Of a stretch of 36,057 bases of DNA, positions 9,297 through 18,280 are shown one piece after another. The position numbers and the translations under genes were made by a program. The stretch is taken from positions 1 to 36,057 of the forward strand of contig JACSRN010000057.1 in NCBI GenBank assembly GCA_014879735.1, given 5' to 3'. The DNA comes from Paracoccaceae bacterium (GTDB lineage Bacteria; Pseudomonadota; Alphaproteobacteria; Rhodobacterales; Rhodobacteraceae). How positions within the stretch are numbered: position 1 is the first letter of the stretch; each line of letters starts with the position of its first letter. The notes beneath the pieces were generated by a model, which searched no databases, was not told the origin of the DNA, and saw only the letters and a list, made by a program, of their open reading frames with translations.

Positions 9297-10253
9297 TCAG
9301 CCGCGGGTCAGCAGCGCCTGCGCAGTGGGCGCATCGGTGACGAGGCCGTTGATGATGCGGGATTTCAGCGCGGCATGGATGGCGGGAACCTTGGTCGCCC
9401 CCGCGGCTATGCCGATGGCGGGCCGGTCGAGACCAGGCTCGACCCGGACCCCTCCGGTGCGGGTGTTGATGCCGAAATCGAGATACCGGCCCTGCGAATC
9501 GAAGGCCCAGCCCGCCACCTCGCCTGCGGCGCCCGCGGCCTGCATCTCGGCCAGTTCGGCCGCCGAGACAAAGCCGTCCTGGTGCAGCGGCGCATCGTCG
9601 GACATCTGGCCCAGGCCGATGAAGACGACATCGGCGCCGCGGGCCAGTTCCAGCACCCGCTGCACCGGCGCCAGCGCATGGAAGGCCGCGCGCTCGGCCG
9701 TGGTCGAGGATACCACCGGCACCAGCATCGGATAATGCGGCGCCATCACCCGGTCGGCCAGGCGCATGACCACATCGAAAAACGAGGCCGAGCCGTCCGG
9801 CGCGATATTGCCGATCAGCGAGACCAGCCGGTGCTGCGGCGCCTCCATCGGCTCCAGCGCCTCGACCAGGCCACGCAGCGCACGCCCGGTGCCCAGGCCG
9901 ATGACCAGCGGCTCGGGCATCCGCAGGAAGCGTTCCAGTTCCGCCGCCGCGGCGCTGGCGATGCCGGCCACCGCATCCGCCCCGGGGCCAAGGCCCGGCA
10001 CCACCCGCACCCGGCGCAGGCCGAAGCGGTCCCGCATCTGCGCCTCCAGATCCATGCAGGCGCCGATCCGGTGGTTCAGGCGGACATGGATCAGCCCCTC
10101 GGCCATGGCCCGGCTGACCAGCCGCTGCGCCCGTTGCCGGCTGATCCCCAGTTCGGCGGCGATCTGGTCCTGCGTCATGCCGCCGACATAATACAACCAG
10201 CCCGCGCGCGCGGCCTCGTCCTGCAGGCTGGGTTCGGGATCGGCTCTGCTCAT
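9297..10253 (-). CDS. SorC-family sugar-binding transcriptional regulator
   Basis: A 318-residue regulator with an N-terminal helix-turn-helix (about 26-47, MTQDQIAAELGISRQRAQRLV) and a C-terminal sugar-binding domain of the SorC/DeoR-like type. The latter has LVIGLGTGRALRGLVEAL near residue 115, DVVFIGLGQM near 210, and the C-terminal PAIHAALKSRIINGLVTDAPTAQALL. These regulators bind DNA as tetramers and respond to a (phospho)sugar. Its location immediately upstream of smoE makes it the probable controller of the polyol operon. Its start codon overlaps the stop codon of the HAD gene (ATGA), so the two are co-translated. Confidence 0.9.
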   Translation of the reverse strand: MSRADPEPSLQDEAARAGWLYYVGGMTQDQIAAELGISRQRAQRLVSRAMAEGLIHVRLNHRIGACMDLEAQMRDRFGLRRVRVVPGLGPGADAVAGIASAAAAELERFLRMPEPLVIGLGTGRALRGLVEALEPMEAPQHRLVSLIGNIAPDGSASFFDVVMRLADRVMAPHYPMLVPVVSSTTAERAAFHALAPVQRVLELARGADVVFIGLGQMSDDAPLHQDGFVSAAELAEMQAAGAAGEVAGWAFDSQGRYLDFGINTRTGGVRVEPGLDRPAIGIAAGATKVPAIHAALKSRIINGLVTDAPTAQALLTRG

Positions 10254-10930
10254 GGCGTCCTCGCAAGCTCCGGCATGGCCCGGAAGATTTCATCGAAGGC
10301 GGCAAGCCGGCGGGCGGCGCGGGCGTCCTCGGGCTCTTCGGGCGTGTCGGGGCCCATGTGGCTGCCGCCGGTAAAGCGCCAGACCTCCATCCCCGCGGCC
10401 AGGGCGGCGCGGATGCCGGTCAGGCTGTCCTCGATCACGAGGCATTCCTCCGGCGCCACCGCCATCCGCGCCGCGGCATGCAGGAACAGGTCGGGCGCGG
10501 GCTTGCCGCGCGCCACCTCGCTGGCGGTGAAGGTGACGCCACCCAGCCGATCCCAAAGGCCGACCAGCCGCAACGACATCTCGACCCGCCGCGGGCTTGA
10601 GGAGGTGGCGACGCAGCAGGGCACCGCCAGCCGGTCCAGCAGGTCGGCCACGCCGGGCATGATGCGCAGCTCGCGCGCGAAGGCCGACAGCAGCCCCTCG
10701 CGATAGCGCTCTTCGAATCCGGCCGGCAGATCGAGGCCGAACTCGCGCCGGATCGTCGCCATCACCGTGGGATAGCTGCGGCCCAGGAAATGCCGGGCGA
10801 CATAGGCAAGGTCGATCCCGACCCCCAGCTTCGCCAGTTCCGCCACCAGCATGCGGGCGCTGATGATCTCGCTGTCGATCAGCACACCGTCGCAATCGAG
10901 GATCAGAAGGCCGGGCGTCCGGCGGGCCAT
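10250..10930 (-). CDS. HAD-IA family sugar-phosphatase-like hydrolase
   Basis: This 226-residue haloacid-dehalogenase-type hydrolase has motif I DCDGVLIDSE (Asp12 nucleophile, Asp14), motif II Thr/Ser in ATSSS (about 109-113), motif III Lys in GKPAPD (about 143) and motif IV VIEDSLTGI. It resembles beta-phosphoglucomutase/sugar-phosphatase members. It probably dephosphorylates a sugar or polyol phosphate, but the substrate cannot be read from sequence. I placed the start at the ATG at 10930 with AGGAG nine bases upstream; the frame extends much further upstream only because the opgH 3' region happens to be open. It overlaps the SorC regulator by four bases, so the signal or pool it controls may belong to polyol metabolism. 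Confidence 0.88.
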   Translation of the reverse strand: MARRTPGLLILDCDGVLIDSEIISARMLVAELAKLGVGIDLAYVARHFLGRSYPTVMATIRREFGLDLPAGFEERYREGLLSAFARELRIMPGVADLLDRLAVPCCVATSSSPRRVEMSLRLVGLWDRLGGVTFTASEVARGKPAPDLFLHAAARMAVAPEECLVIEDSLTGIRAALAAGMEVWRFTGGSHMGPDTPEEPEDARAARRLAAFDEIFRAMPELARTP

Positions 10931-10987
10931 GGCGGGAAACTCCTGTCGCGCTGGCCCAGAGTTCGGCGAAATGCCGCGAAATGGCAA

Positions 10988-11018
10988 CAGGCCGCGGCGG
11001 CGGTGCCGCCCCGGCCTG
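10988..11018 (-). terminator. strong hairpin after opgH, probable terminator
   Basis: A 31-bp element: a 7-bp outer stem (CAGGCCG/CGGCCTG), a single C-C mismatch, then a 6-bp inner stem (GGCGGC/GCCGCC) closing a 3-base loop. It starts 10 bases after the opgH stop codon in the transcript. It is followed by TTGCCATTTC rather than a clean T-run, so termination may need Rho. Confidence 0.55.
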
Positions 11019-11028
11019 CGGCCCGCGA

Positions 11029-12759
11029 TCAGTCCAGCCGGCCGGTCGCGACGGCAGGCAGCCAGTCGCCCCTGCCGCCGGTCAGCGCCGAAAGCGGTAC
11101 GGCCGCGATCAGCCCCAGCGCCACCGGCAGCGCCCAGAGGCTGATCAGGCCGAAGGGCATGGCCGCCAGCAGCCCCAGACCGATCAGGGTTTCCGGCGCG
11201 TGAAACCGCAGCAGCGCGCCCCAGGGCTGGCGGCCCTGGCCATGCTGCGGCCAGCCGGTATCGGTTCCGGTCAGCGCGCGGGCGATGATCCGGATGTGAT
11301 GGATCATCATCACCGGTGCCGACAGGACGGCGACCGCCGTCTCCACCGCCAGCACCCGGGCAAAGCCCAGCCGCCGGCCGCGTGGCACGCCGGTCCGGCG
11401 CAGATAATCGGCCAGCCCGAAGAGGCGCGGCGCGAACAGCAGGAAGACCACCGTCGCGGCCAGCCCCGCCTGCAGCCCGGCGGTGCCCGGCAACCCCACG
11501 GCATCGCGCCCCGCCGTGGCCCAGAGGATCAGGATCAGCGCCAGCACCGGCGAGCCGATATAGCTCATCGCGCCGGTGGCAAAATGCAGCCGCGACAGGG
11601 GCGCAAGACCCCGGGTCTTCAGCAGGCGCACATGCTGCAGGTTGCCCTGGCACCAGCGCGCATCGCGCCTGATATGGCCGATCAGGCTCGCGGGGGCCTG
11701 TTCGTGGCTGTCGGGCGCCTCGGGCAGGAAGCGCACGCCCCAGCCTGCGCGGCGCAGGAGGGCCGCCTCGACGAAATCATGCGACAGGATCACGCCGCCC
11801 AGGGGGCGCGGACCCGACAGATGCGGCAGCCCGGCGCAGGCCGCAAAGGCGCGCAACCGCACCACGGCATTATGGCCGAGGAAATTGCCGTCCGATCCGG
11901 TCCAGAGCGCATGGCCCCGCCCATGCGGCCCGCCATAGACGCGGCTGGCAAAGCTTTGCAGCCGTTGCCAGACCGTCTCGCCCGGCAAGGTGATCGGCAG
12001 GCTCTGCACCAGCGCGCAGCCCGGGTCGGCCACCAGCGCATCGGCCATTGCAAGGACGGTCGCGCGGCCCATCACGCTGTCGGCGTCAAGGATCAGCGCC
12101 GCATCATAGGCGCCGCCACTGCGGCCGATCCAGTCGCGGATGTTGCCCTGCTTGTAATCGGTGTTCTTGGCGCGGTGCCGGTAGGTCAGCGCCAGATCCG
12201 GGCGGCGGGCCGACAGGCGGGCGACCAGCGCCGCCTCATCCAGTGCCGCCCGGCCGGACCGGGTATCCGACAGCACATGCAGCGAGAAGCGGTGGGCATG
12301 GCCCGGACCGCGCAGCGAGGCCAGAAGCCGGACCGCGGGGGCAAGCGTTTCCTCGGGATCCTCGCCATACATCGGCAGCAGGATCGCGACGCGCAACCCC
12401 GGCGCTGCGGCATTGGCGCGGGGACGCGGGCGCCAGAACAGGCCGCAGAACGACGAGACCGTCGACATTGCCATCCAGAAGACGGCAAAGCCCGACAGCA
12501 CCGCCAGAAGCCCGTCGGCGGGCGACAGCGGCCCGGCCCCGGCCAGGACCTGCGCCGTGGCCCAGCCGAACCCGGCGGCAAAGGGCAAGGGCAGCGTCAT
12601 AACCGCAAGGCGCACCAGCCAGGCATGGTGACGCGCCGGCCGCGGACCCGGTGCCGCAGGGTCGCGGAAGGGCCGGTCCAGCCGCTGGTCGGGCATGGCC
12701 AGCGGGGCCGGCAATGCCACGGGGCGAAAGCCGAACTGGGGACGGAAGGCACGGGTCAT
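11029..12759 (-). CDS. opgH: glucan glucosyltransferase OpgH (MdoH)
   Basis: This inner-membrane family-2 glycosyltransferase polymerises the beta-1,2-linked glucose backbone of osmoregulated periplasmic glucans from UDP-glucose. The 576-residue protein has two N-terminal membrane helices (about 50-73 and 82-108). The GT2 catalytic domain follows with ILLPMYGEDP (127-136), the DxD pair Asp225/Asp227 (LDADS), SHD (326-328) and the RRDARWCQGN motif (364-373) that corresponds to QxxRW. Several C-terminal helices follow. It starts two bases after the opgG stop codon, so the two are co-translated. A longer frame reading back into opgG was discarded. Confidence 0.93.
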   Translation of the reverse strand: MTRAFRPQFGFRPVALPAPLAMPDQRLDRPFRDPAAPGPRPARHHAWLVRLAVMTLPLPFAAGFGWATAQVLAGAGPLSPADGLLAVLSGFAVFWMAMSTVSSFCGLFWRPRPRANAAAPGLRVAILLPMYGEDPEETLAPAVRLLASLRGPGHAHRFSLHVLSDTRSGRAALDEAALVARLSARRPDLALTYRHRAKNTDYKQGNIRDWIGRSGGAYDAALILDADSVMGRATVLAMADALVADPGCALVQSLPITLPGETVWQRLQSFASRVYGGPHGRGHALWTGSDGNFLGHNAVVRLRAFAACAGLPHLSGPRPLGGVILSHDFVEAALLRRAGWGVRFLPEAPDSHEQAPASLIGHIRRDARWCQGNLQHVRLLKTRGLAPLSRLHFATGAMSYIGSPVLALILILWATAGRDAVGLPGTAGLQAGLAATVVFLLFAPRLFGLADYLRRTGVPRGRRLGFARVLAVETAVAVLSAPVMMIHHIRIIARALTGTDTGWPQHGQGRQPWGALLRFHAPETLIGLGLLAAMPFGLISLWALPVALGLIAAVPLSALTGGRGDWLPAVATGRLD

Positions 12760-12761
12760 GA

Positions 12762-14372
12762 TCACGGCATCCAGCGATAGAGCCAGACTTCGCCGACAAG
12801 GGTCCTGCCCCCCCGCCACAGCTCGATGCGCAGTTCCGAAGGCTGGTCCGCCGGCAGGACCAGCGTCGCCGCCACCTGCACCCCGCCCGTCCCCGGATTG
12901 GCGAAGACCTGCGCGCCGCGCACCTCGCCGGCGCTGGTCGTCACCCGCGCCTCCAGGTCGGCCGGATCCTGACCCAGCGCGGGATGCGCGCCGTAGTCGA
13001 CAGAGAACAGCCGGCCCTCCTCGAACACCCGCTCGCCGGTGCGAGTGGCAATGACCGGCGCCACCTCGCCATCGACCGGGGGCGCCCCGGCGGCCCACCA
13101 CAGCCGATAGCCGAACCGATGTTCCTGCCCCGCCACCAGCGGCGCCTTCGGCCGCCAGAAGGCGACCACATTGTCGTAGATTTCCTTGTCAGCCGGAATT
13201 TCCACCAGCACGACCGCGCCTTCGCCCCAGTCCCCCTTCGGTTCCACCCAGAGCGACGGGCGCCGTTCGTAATGCGCGGCCAAATCGTTATAGGCCAGCG
13301 GATCGCGGGCGCGCTGCATCAGGCCGAAACCGCGCGGGGCTGTATCGGCGAACCAGCTCGTCTCCACCCCCTGCGGGTTCATCAGCGGCCGCCACATCGT
13401 GGCCCCCGACCCCGAAGCGATCAGAAGCCCGTCGCTGTCATGCACCGCTTCGCGGAAATCGTCGAAACGCAGCCGGTTCAGGTCAGAGAACAGATACATC
13501 GAGGTTTCGGGCGCGATTCCCACCTCGTCGAGATCCACGCGGGGGAAAAGCACGGCCTCGACATCCATCACCGTGGCATCGCCGGGCGAGACGGTGAAGC
13601 GATAGGCCCCCGTCACCGAGGGGCTGTCCATCAGCGCATGGACCGTCGCGAAAGTGGCGTGTTTCTCGGCCTGCTCGATCCAGAACGACCGGAACAGCGG
13701 AAATTCCTCCGGCCCCTTGCCCGAGGCGGTGCGCAGCGCCAGCCCGCGGGCCGACAGCCCGTATTGCTGGCCGCGGCCCACGGCGCGGAAATAGGTCGCG
13801 CCCTGCCAGACGGCATATTCCTGAAAGACGCCGGGTGTCTCGACCTGTCCGGTCAGGCGGAAGCCGGCAAAGCCGGTGCCGGTCTCGGGCAAGGCGGGGA
13901 ACCGATCGGTCCGCACGAAAAGATCGAGCGCGAAGATCACCTCGCGCGCCATGCCGTCCTGCACCGCATGAACGGCGACCGGGGTCTTCTGATAAAGGCT
14001 GGCCGCGAACATTTCGGCGCGGACCGGGCTGTCGGTCTCGCCGAACAATGCCCGCGCGCCATCATACCAGATCTCGCGTGTCTCGTCATAGGTCAGGCCC
14101 TGCCAATCGGCCGAGATCTCGGGCGGGGCCGCATAGGGCGCGGCCGCAAGCGCGCGCGCCATGTCCTCGACGGTCGCGGCCGAAAACGGCTGCGCCTCGC
14201 CGAACTGCAGGCCATTGGCGGCCGCGGCGGCGGCCTGTTCCCCTGCCCCGGCGCCAGCCGCAGCCTCGCCCTCGGCCTGTGCCATCCGCGGGATCAGCCC
14301 TCCGGCCGCCAGCGCCAGCGCCCAACCCAGTGCCCCGCGACGGGACAACCCCTCCGCGCGCTCTGCCGTCAT
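12762..14372 (-). CDS. opgG: periplasmic glucan biosynthesis protein OpgG/OpgD (MdoG family)
   Basis: This 536-residue periplasmic protein of the MdoG family is needed for glucan backbone formation or branching. The N-terminus is a clear twin-arginine signal: SRRGALGWALALAAGGLIP with Arg11-Arg12 and a hydrophobic stretch, cleaved near AQA (about 33). It is therefore exported folded by Tat, a feature typical of E. coli OpgD rather than OpgG. The remainder (GLTYDETREIWYDG near 90; FRVTGQVETPG-like segment near 190; WVEPKGDWGEGAVVLVEIPADKE-type region near 395) is full length. It sits between opgC and opgH with very short gaps, so the name opgG follows operon context rather than the signal type. 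Confidence 0.92.
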   Translation of the reverse strand: MTAERAEGLSRRGALGWALALAAGGLIPRMAQAEGEAAAGAGAGEQAAAAAANGLQFGEAQPFSAATVEDMARALAAAPYAAPPEISADWQGLTYDETREIWYDGARALFGETDSPVRAEMFAASLYQKTPVAVHAVQDGMAREVIFALDLFVRTDRFPALPETGTGFAGFRLTGQVETPGVFQEYAVWQGATYFRAVGRGQQYGLSARGLALRTASGKGPEEFPLFRSFWIEQAEKHATFATVHALMDSPSVTGAYRFTVSPGDATVMDVEAVLFPRVDLDEVGIAPETSMYLFSDLNRLRFDDFREAVHDSDGLLIASGSGATMWRPLMNPQGVETSWFADTAPRGFGLMQRARDPLAYNDLAAHYERRPSLWVEPKGDWGEGAVVLVEIPADKEIYDNVVAFWRPKAPLVAGQEHRFGYRLWWAAGAPPVDGEVAPVIATRTGERVFEEGRLFSVDYGAHPALGQDPADLEARVTTSAGEVRGAQVFANPGTGGVQVAATLVLPADQPSELRIELWRGGRTLVGEVWLYRWMP

Positions 14373-14375
14373 GTC

Positions 14376-15617
14376 CTACACCTCTTGTCTTGGTCCCGGG
14401 CCAATTCCGGCCGGACCCCGTCCATCTGCCTCGGCGGCGCGGGAATGCCCCCGCTCTGCCTTCCAGGGCTGGCTCTTGAACCAGCCCGCGATGCGCGCCA
14501 CCGCCCAGATCAGGGCGATACCCGCGAGATTCAAAATCGCCGTGACCAACGGGCCGCGACCGAAAAGTTCGAGAAAAGCGCCCAGAACCCGCGCCAGCAC
14601 CATCGAGGCTGCAAAGACCGCCAGCGACTGCCGCCCGATGTCCACCACCGCGCCGACAGGCCCGCGAAAGGTCGCGGCAAGGCGCTTCAGCCGCTGACCG
14701 CCCGGACCGCAGGCGACCCAGGCCAGATAGGCCAACGCCAGGAAATGCACATAGCGCAGCACGCCCATGCCGGTCTTGTCATAGAGCGCCACCCAGTCGT
14801 GCCGCCAGGCCCGCAGCGCAGGCGAGGCACCGATGGTGACATGCCAGGCGAAGGGCAATGCCAGCGCAACGATGCCCAGCGCCAGCCAGACCAGCCCGCG
14901 ATGGACGGGCGGCACCGGCAGCCAGCCCGCCCTGAGCCCGAAGCCGGTGAAGAACACAAGCTGCCAAGCGAAGGGGTTGAAGAACCAGGACCGGCCGGGC
15001 GTCGCCGGAAACCACCATTCCGCCGGGATCGCCAGCCCGCCCGAGGTTCCCACCGCCCAGAGCCCCAGGCTGACCAGAAGCGCCAGCCGCGGCTCGACCC
15101 GCGCCAGCGCCACCATCGGCGGCACCAGCGCCAGAAGCACGATGTACATCGGCAGGATGTCGAAGAAGTTCGGCACATAGGTCAGCGTCATCAGCCCGAC
15201 CAGATTCGGCCCGGTGTTGCGCAGGAACGGATAGAGGTTCAGCGCGCCAACCTCGTCGCGGGGAAAGAGATGCGAATAGTTCGCCAGCAAGGTCAGCAGC
15301 ATCAGCGTCATGAAGATGCCGATATGCACCCAGTAGACCTGCCAGATCCGCAACAGGACCCGCGCCGTGCCCATGGCCCAGCCCGCCCGTGCAAAGATCG
15401 CGCCATAGGCGATGGCCGAGGCCATGCCCGAGCAGAAGACGAAGATCTCGGTCGAATCGGAGAATCCGAACCGGCCGGGGATCCACAGCGTCCAGGGATT
15501 GTCGGTGATATGGGCGACAAGGATGACGATCATCGCCACGCCCCGGAAGAAATCGAGCCGGATGTCGCGTTCCCGCGCAGGAGCCGGAACTGCGGCGGGG
15601 GTCTTCAGGGGGCTCAC
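14376..15617 (-). CDS. opgC: OpgC-family acyltransferase (glucan succinyl transferase)
   Basis: An integral membrane protein of about 413 residues of the OpgC family. It begins its conserved part with RDIRLDFFRGVAMIVILVAH, the usual first helix with the Asp-Phe-Phe-Arg-Gly motif, and carries about ten hydrophobic segments. OpgC attaches succinyl groups to periplasmic glucans in Rhodobacter. I prefer the GTG at 15617, preceded by AGAGG at a suitable distance; an ATG 120 bases upstream opens the same frame but adds a Pro/Arg-rich N-terminus unlike the family. It is first of the opgC-opgG-opgH set, ending three bases before opgG. Confidence 0.88.
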   Translation of the reverse strand: MSPLKTPAAVPAPARERDIRLDFFRGVAMIVILVAHITDNPWTLWIPGRFGFSDSTEIFVFCSGMASAIAYGAIFARAGWAMGTARVLLRIWQVYWVHIGIFMTLMLLTLLANYSHLFPRDEVGALNLYPFLRNTGPNLVGLMTLTYVPNFFDILPMYIVLLALVPPMVALARVEPRLALLVSLGLWAVGTSGGLAIPAEWWFPATPGRSWFFNPFAWQLVFFTGFGLRAGWLPVPPVHRGLVWLALGIVALALPFAWHVTIGASPALRAWRHDWVALYDKTGMGVLRYVHFLALAYLAWVACGPGGQRLKRLAATFRGPVGAVVDIGRQSLAVFAASMVLARVLGAFLELFGRGPLVTAILNLAGIALIWAVARIAGWFKSQPWKAERGHSRAAEADGRGPAGIGPGPRQEV

Positions 15618-15794
15618 GTCGCGCCTCTGGCCTGCGGCCTTGTTACGGTCTGCTCCGGCCTCGGGTCGCCCCTCCGCGCAAGCCGCCTCCCGTGGGTTGC
15701 ATCGCGGGACCGGCACGCGATCTTGCAACCGCAGCATCCGGGCCCGCGGCGCATCCGATAGATCGCCGCCGCAGCGCCCGCAATGGCCAAGCGC

Positions 15795-15827
15795 TTGAAA
15801 TCACCGAGTTGCGATTGAAATTCACCG
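15795..15827. promoter_or_regulatory. direct repeats upstream of the opg operon
   Basis: TTGAAATCACCG (15795-15806) and TTGAAATTCACCG (15815-15827) start 20 bases apart, about two helical turns. A related ATTTCACCG follows at 15887-15895. They lie in the gap between opgC and tdh, about 180 bp upstream of opgC, and are AT-richer than their surroundings. Spaced direct repeats suggest a regulator binding on one DNA face, but no regulator can be named. Confidence 0.35.
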
Positions 15828-15948
15828 CGAGAACCACCCGTTTGCGCGGCTTTCCACCGAACCGTGCATGTTGCAGGTGCGAAGGGATTTCACCGCCGCA
15901 TGGCGGCCTTGCAGCGGCTGCATGGCGCAGGCCGCTGCCGCGGTGCGC

Positions 15949-16974
15949 TCAACCCCAGTCCAGCACCACCTTGCCCGAACTTCCCCCCCGCATCGCCGCG
16001 AATCCCTCGGCGAATCTGGCGGCAGGGAAGCGGTGGGTGATCACCCGGCCGATATCGAGGCCGTTCTCCAGCATGGCGATCATCTTGTACCAGGTCTCAA
16101 AGATCTCGCGGCCGTAGACGCCCTTGATCGTCAGCGCCTTGAAGACGATGCGGCTCCAGTCGACGGCGGTCCGCCCGGGCGGGATGCCCAGCATGGCGAT
16201 GCGCCCGCCCATCACCATGGCCTCGACCATCTGCTCGAAGGCCGCGGCATTGCCAGACATCTCCAGGCCGACGTCGAAGCCCTGCACCAGCCGCAGCCGC
16301 GCCTTCACCTCCGCCAGATCCTCGCGCGCAACATTCACCGGCAGGCAATCGGCGACCTCGGCGGCCAGCCGCAGCCGGTCCTCGTTCACATCGGTGATGA
16401 CGACATGGCGCGCGCCCACATGCCGCGCCACCGCCGCCGCCATGATCCCGATCGGCCCGGCGCCGGTGATCAGCACATCCTCGCCGATCAGATCGAAGCT
16501 CAGCGCGGTGTGGACGGCATTGCCCAGCGGATCGAGGATCGCGCCGATCTCGTCGGGAATCGCATCGGGCAACGGCACGACGTTGAAGGCCGGCAGCCGC
16601 AGGTATTCGGCAAAGGCGCCCGGCTCGTTCACGCCGATGCCGCGGGTCTCGGGATCAAGATGGAACCGCCCCGAGCGGCTTTGCCGGCTGGTCTTGCCGA
16701 TCAGATGCCCCTCGCCCGAACATCTTTGCCCCAGGCTCAGCCCGGTGACGTCGCGCCCGATCTCGACGATCTCGCCGGCGAATTCATGCCCCGTCACCAG
16801 CCCGACGGGCACGGTTCGCCGCGCCCAGTCGTCCCAGTTCCAGATATGCACGTCGGTGCCGCAGATGCCGGTCCTGTGCACCCGGATCAGCACATCCTCC
16901 GGTCCGATCTCCGGGATCGGCCGCTCCTCCAGCCACAATCCCGGCTCGTCCTTCGCCTTGACCAGACAGCGCAT
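15949..16974 (-). CDS. tdh: L-threonine 3-dehydrogenase
   Basis: It oxidises L-threonine to 2-amino-3-ketobutyrate with NAD+, the first step of threonine conversion to glycine. The 341 residues equal the E. coli length. Catalytic zinc ligands are present: Cys38 (GICGTD), His63 and Glu64 (GHE). The NAD-binding ITGAGPIGIMAAAVA lies near 170. The four cysteines that hold the structural zinc in E. coli (93, 96, 99, 107) are all replaced here by Gly93, Ser96, Ser99 and Asp107, within an otherwise well-aligned loop (GEGHLIG...FHLDPETRGIGVN). So this enzyme should lack the structural zinc. It begins one base after the kbl stop codon. Confidence 0.93.
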   Translation of the reverse strand: MRCLVKAKDEPGLWLEERPIPEIGPEDVLIRVHRTGICGTDVHIWNWDDWARRTVPVGLVTGHEFAGEIVEIGRDVTGLSLGQRCSGEGHLIGKTSRQSRSGRFHLDPETRGIGVNEPGAFAEYLRLPAFNVVPLPDAIPDEIGAILDPLGNAVHTALSFDLIGEDVLITGAGPIGIMAAAVARHVGARHVVITDVNEDRLRLAAEVADCLPVNVAREDLAEVKARLRLVQGFDVGLEMSGNAAAFEQMVEAMVMGGRIAMLGIPPGRTAVDWSRIVFKALTIKGVYGREIFETWYKMIAMLENGLDIGRVITHRFPAARFAEGFAAMRGGSSGKVVLDWG

Positions 16975-16975
16975 C

Positions 16976-18166
16976 TCAGATCACCCCCAGCTCGCGGCCC
17001 GCATCGGCAAAGGCCGACAGGGCAAAATCGAGATCCTCGCGCGTCAGCCGCGCATTCATCTGCGTCCGGATCCGGGCCTGGCCCCTGGGCACGACGGGAA
17101 AGAAGAACCCCGCGACATGGACCCCACGCTCGCCCAGCGCCGCCGCCATCCGCTGCGCCAGCACCGCATCGCCCAGCATGACCGGCACGATCGGGTGCTC
17201 CCCCGGCAGCAGCCGAAAGCCCAGCCGCTCCAGCCCCGCCCGCCAATAGCCGGCGTTTTCGGCCAGCGCCGCCCGCAGATCCTCCGCCGCCTCGGCGATC
17301 TCCAGCGCGGCCAGGCCCGCCCCCACCACCGCCGGCGGCAGCGCATTCGAGAACAGATAGGGCCGCGCGCGCTGGCGCAGCAGGTCGATCACCGGGCGCG
17401 AAGCCGCGACATAGCCGCCCAGGGCACCGCCAAGCGCCTTGCCCAGCGTCCCGGTCAGGATATCCGCCTGCACCCCCGCCCGAGCCGGGGTGCCGCGCCC
17501 CTGCGGCCCGACAAAGCCCGTGGCATGGCAGTCATCCACCATCAGCAGCGCGCCGTAGCGGTCGGCCAGCGCCCGGATCCCGGCCAGCGGCGCAAGGCTG
17601 CCATCCATCGAGAAGACGCCATCCGTCGCCACCAGCACGAAACGGGCGCCCTCGTCACGCGCCTTGCGCAGTTGCGCCTCCAGGTCGGACAAGTCGCCAT
17701 TGGCATAGCGATAGCGCCGCGCCTTCGACAGCCGTATGCCGTCGATGATCGAGGCATGGTTCAAGCTGTCCGAGACCACCGCATCCTCCGGCCCCAGCAG
17801 CGGCTCGAACACCGCGCCATTGGCATCGAAACAGGCGGCGAACAGGATCGCCTCCTCCTGGCCCAGATATTCCGCCAGCCGCCGCTCCAGCGCGCGATGG
17901 ATATCCTGCGTGCCGCAGATGAAGCGCACGCTGGCCATGCCATAGCCGTGGCTGGCCATCGCCCGCTCCGCGGCGGCGATCAGCCGCGGATCATCGGCCA
18001 GACCCAGATAGTTGTTGGCGCAGAGGTTCAGCATCCGCCGCCCGCCCACCGCGATCCAGCTGCCCTGCGCCCCCTCGATCTCCCGCTCGACCTTCCACAG
18101 CCCCTCGTGCCGGATGCCGTCGAGAACGCCCGCCAGATGATCGAGAAATATCCGATTTTCCGTCAT
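16976..18166 (-). CDS. kbl: glycine C-acetyltransferase (2-amino-3-ketobutyrate CoA ligase)
   Basis: This PLP enzyme cleaves 2-amino-3-ketobutyrate with CoA to glycine and acetyl-CoA, completing the threonine route begun by Tdh. The 396-residue protein belongs to the alpha-oxoamine synthase family: [11 protein letters not shown] (51-61), HASIIDG (137-143), DDCHATGF (211-218) and the PLP lysine Lys243 in [10 protein letters not shown]. The ATG at 18166 has GGAGGG ten bases upstream. It is the first gene of a kbl-tdh operon; the two products are known to associate and channel the unstable intermediate. Confidence 0.95.
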   Translation of the reverse strand: MTENRIFLDHLAGVLDGIRHEGLWKVEREIEGAQGSWIAVGGRRMLNLCANNYLGLADDPRLIAAAERAMASHGYGMASVRFICGTQDIHRALERRLAEYLGQEEAILFAACFDANGAVFEPLLGPEDAVVSDSLNHASIIDGIRLSKARRYRYANGDLSDLEAQLRKARDEGARFVLVATDGVFSMDGSLAPLAGIRALADRYGALLMVDDCHATGFVGPQGRGTPARAGVQADILTGTLGKALGGALGGYVAASRPVIDLLRQRARPYLFSNALPPAVVGAGLAALEIAEAAEDLRAALAENAGYWRAGLERLGFRLLPGEHPIVPVMLGDAVLAQRMAAALGERGVHVAGFFFPVVPRGQARIRTQMNARLTREDLDFALSAFADAGRELGVI

Positions 18167-18192
18167 GACAGATAACCCTCCGCTTTACAGGA

Positions 18193-18221
18193 TTCATGTA
18201 CCAGGTTCCGGCGTCCGTCAA
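18193..18221 (-). promoter_or_regulatory. possible kbl-tdh promoter
   Basis: On the minus strand TTGACG (18221-18216) is a good -35 match. A weak CATGAA (18198-18193) follows after 17 bases as a -10 candidate, which would put transcription start about 20 bases before the kbl start codon. The -10 is poor, so the site would probably need an activator. Confidence 0.3.
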
Positions 18222-18224
18222 GAT

Positions 18225-18261
18225 AGCGGATATAGTTCCGTGAAACCGGAAATCATCCGCT
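18225..18261. promoter_or_regulatory. nested inverted repeat upstream of kbl, probable operator
   Basis: Outer arms AGCGGAT (18225-18231) and ATCCGCT (18255-18261) enclose inner arms TTCCG (18236-18240) and CGGAA (18247-18251). The element sits directly upstream of the candidate -35 of kbl and has no T-run after it. That makes a binding site for the adjacent XRE-cupin regulator more likely than a terminator. Confidence 0.45.
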
Positions 18262-18280
18262 TCTTCTCTGCCGAAATATC

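Noticed and set aside
12984-15761. 925-codon open frame on the plus strand
   Set aside because: Antisense to opgG and opgC; compositionally biased product with no recognisable domain.
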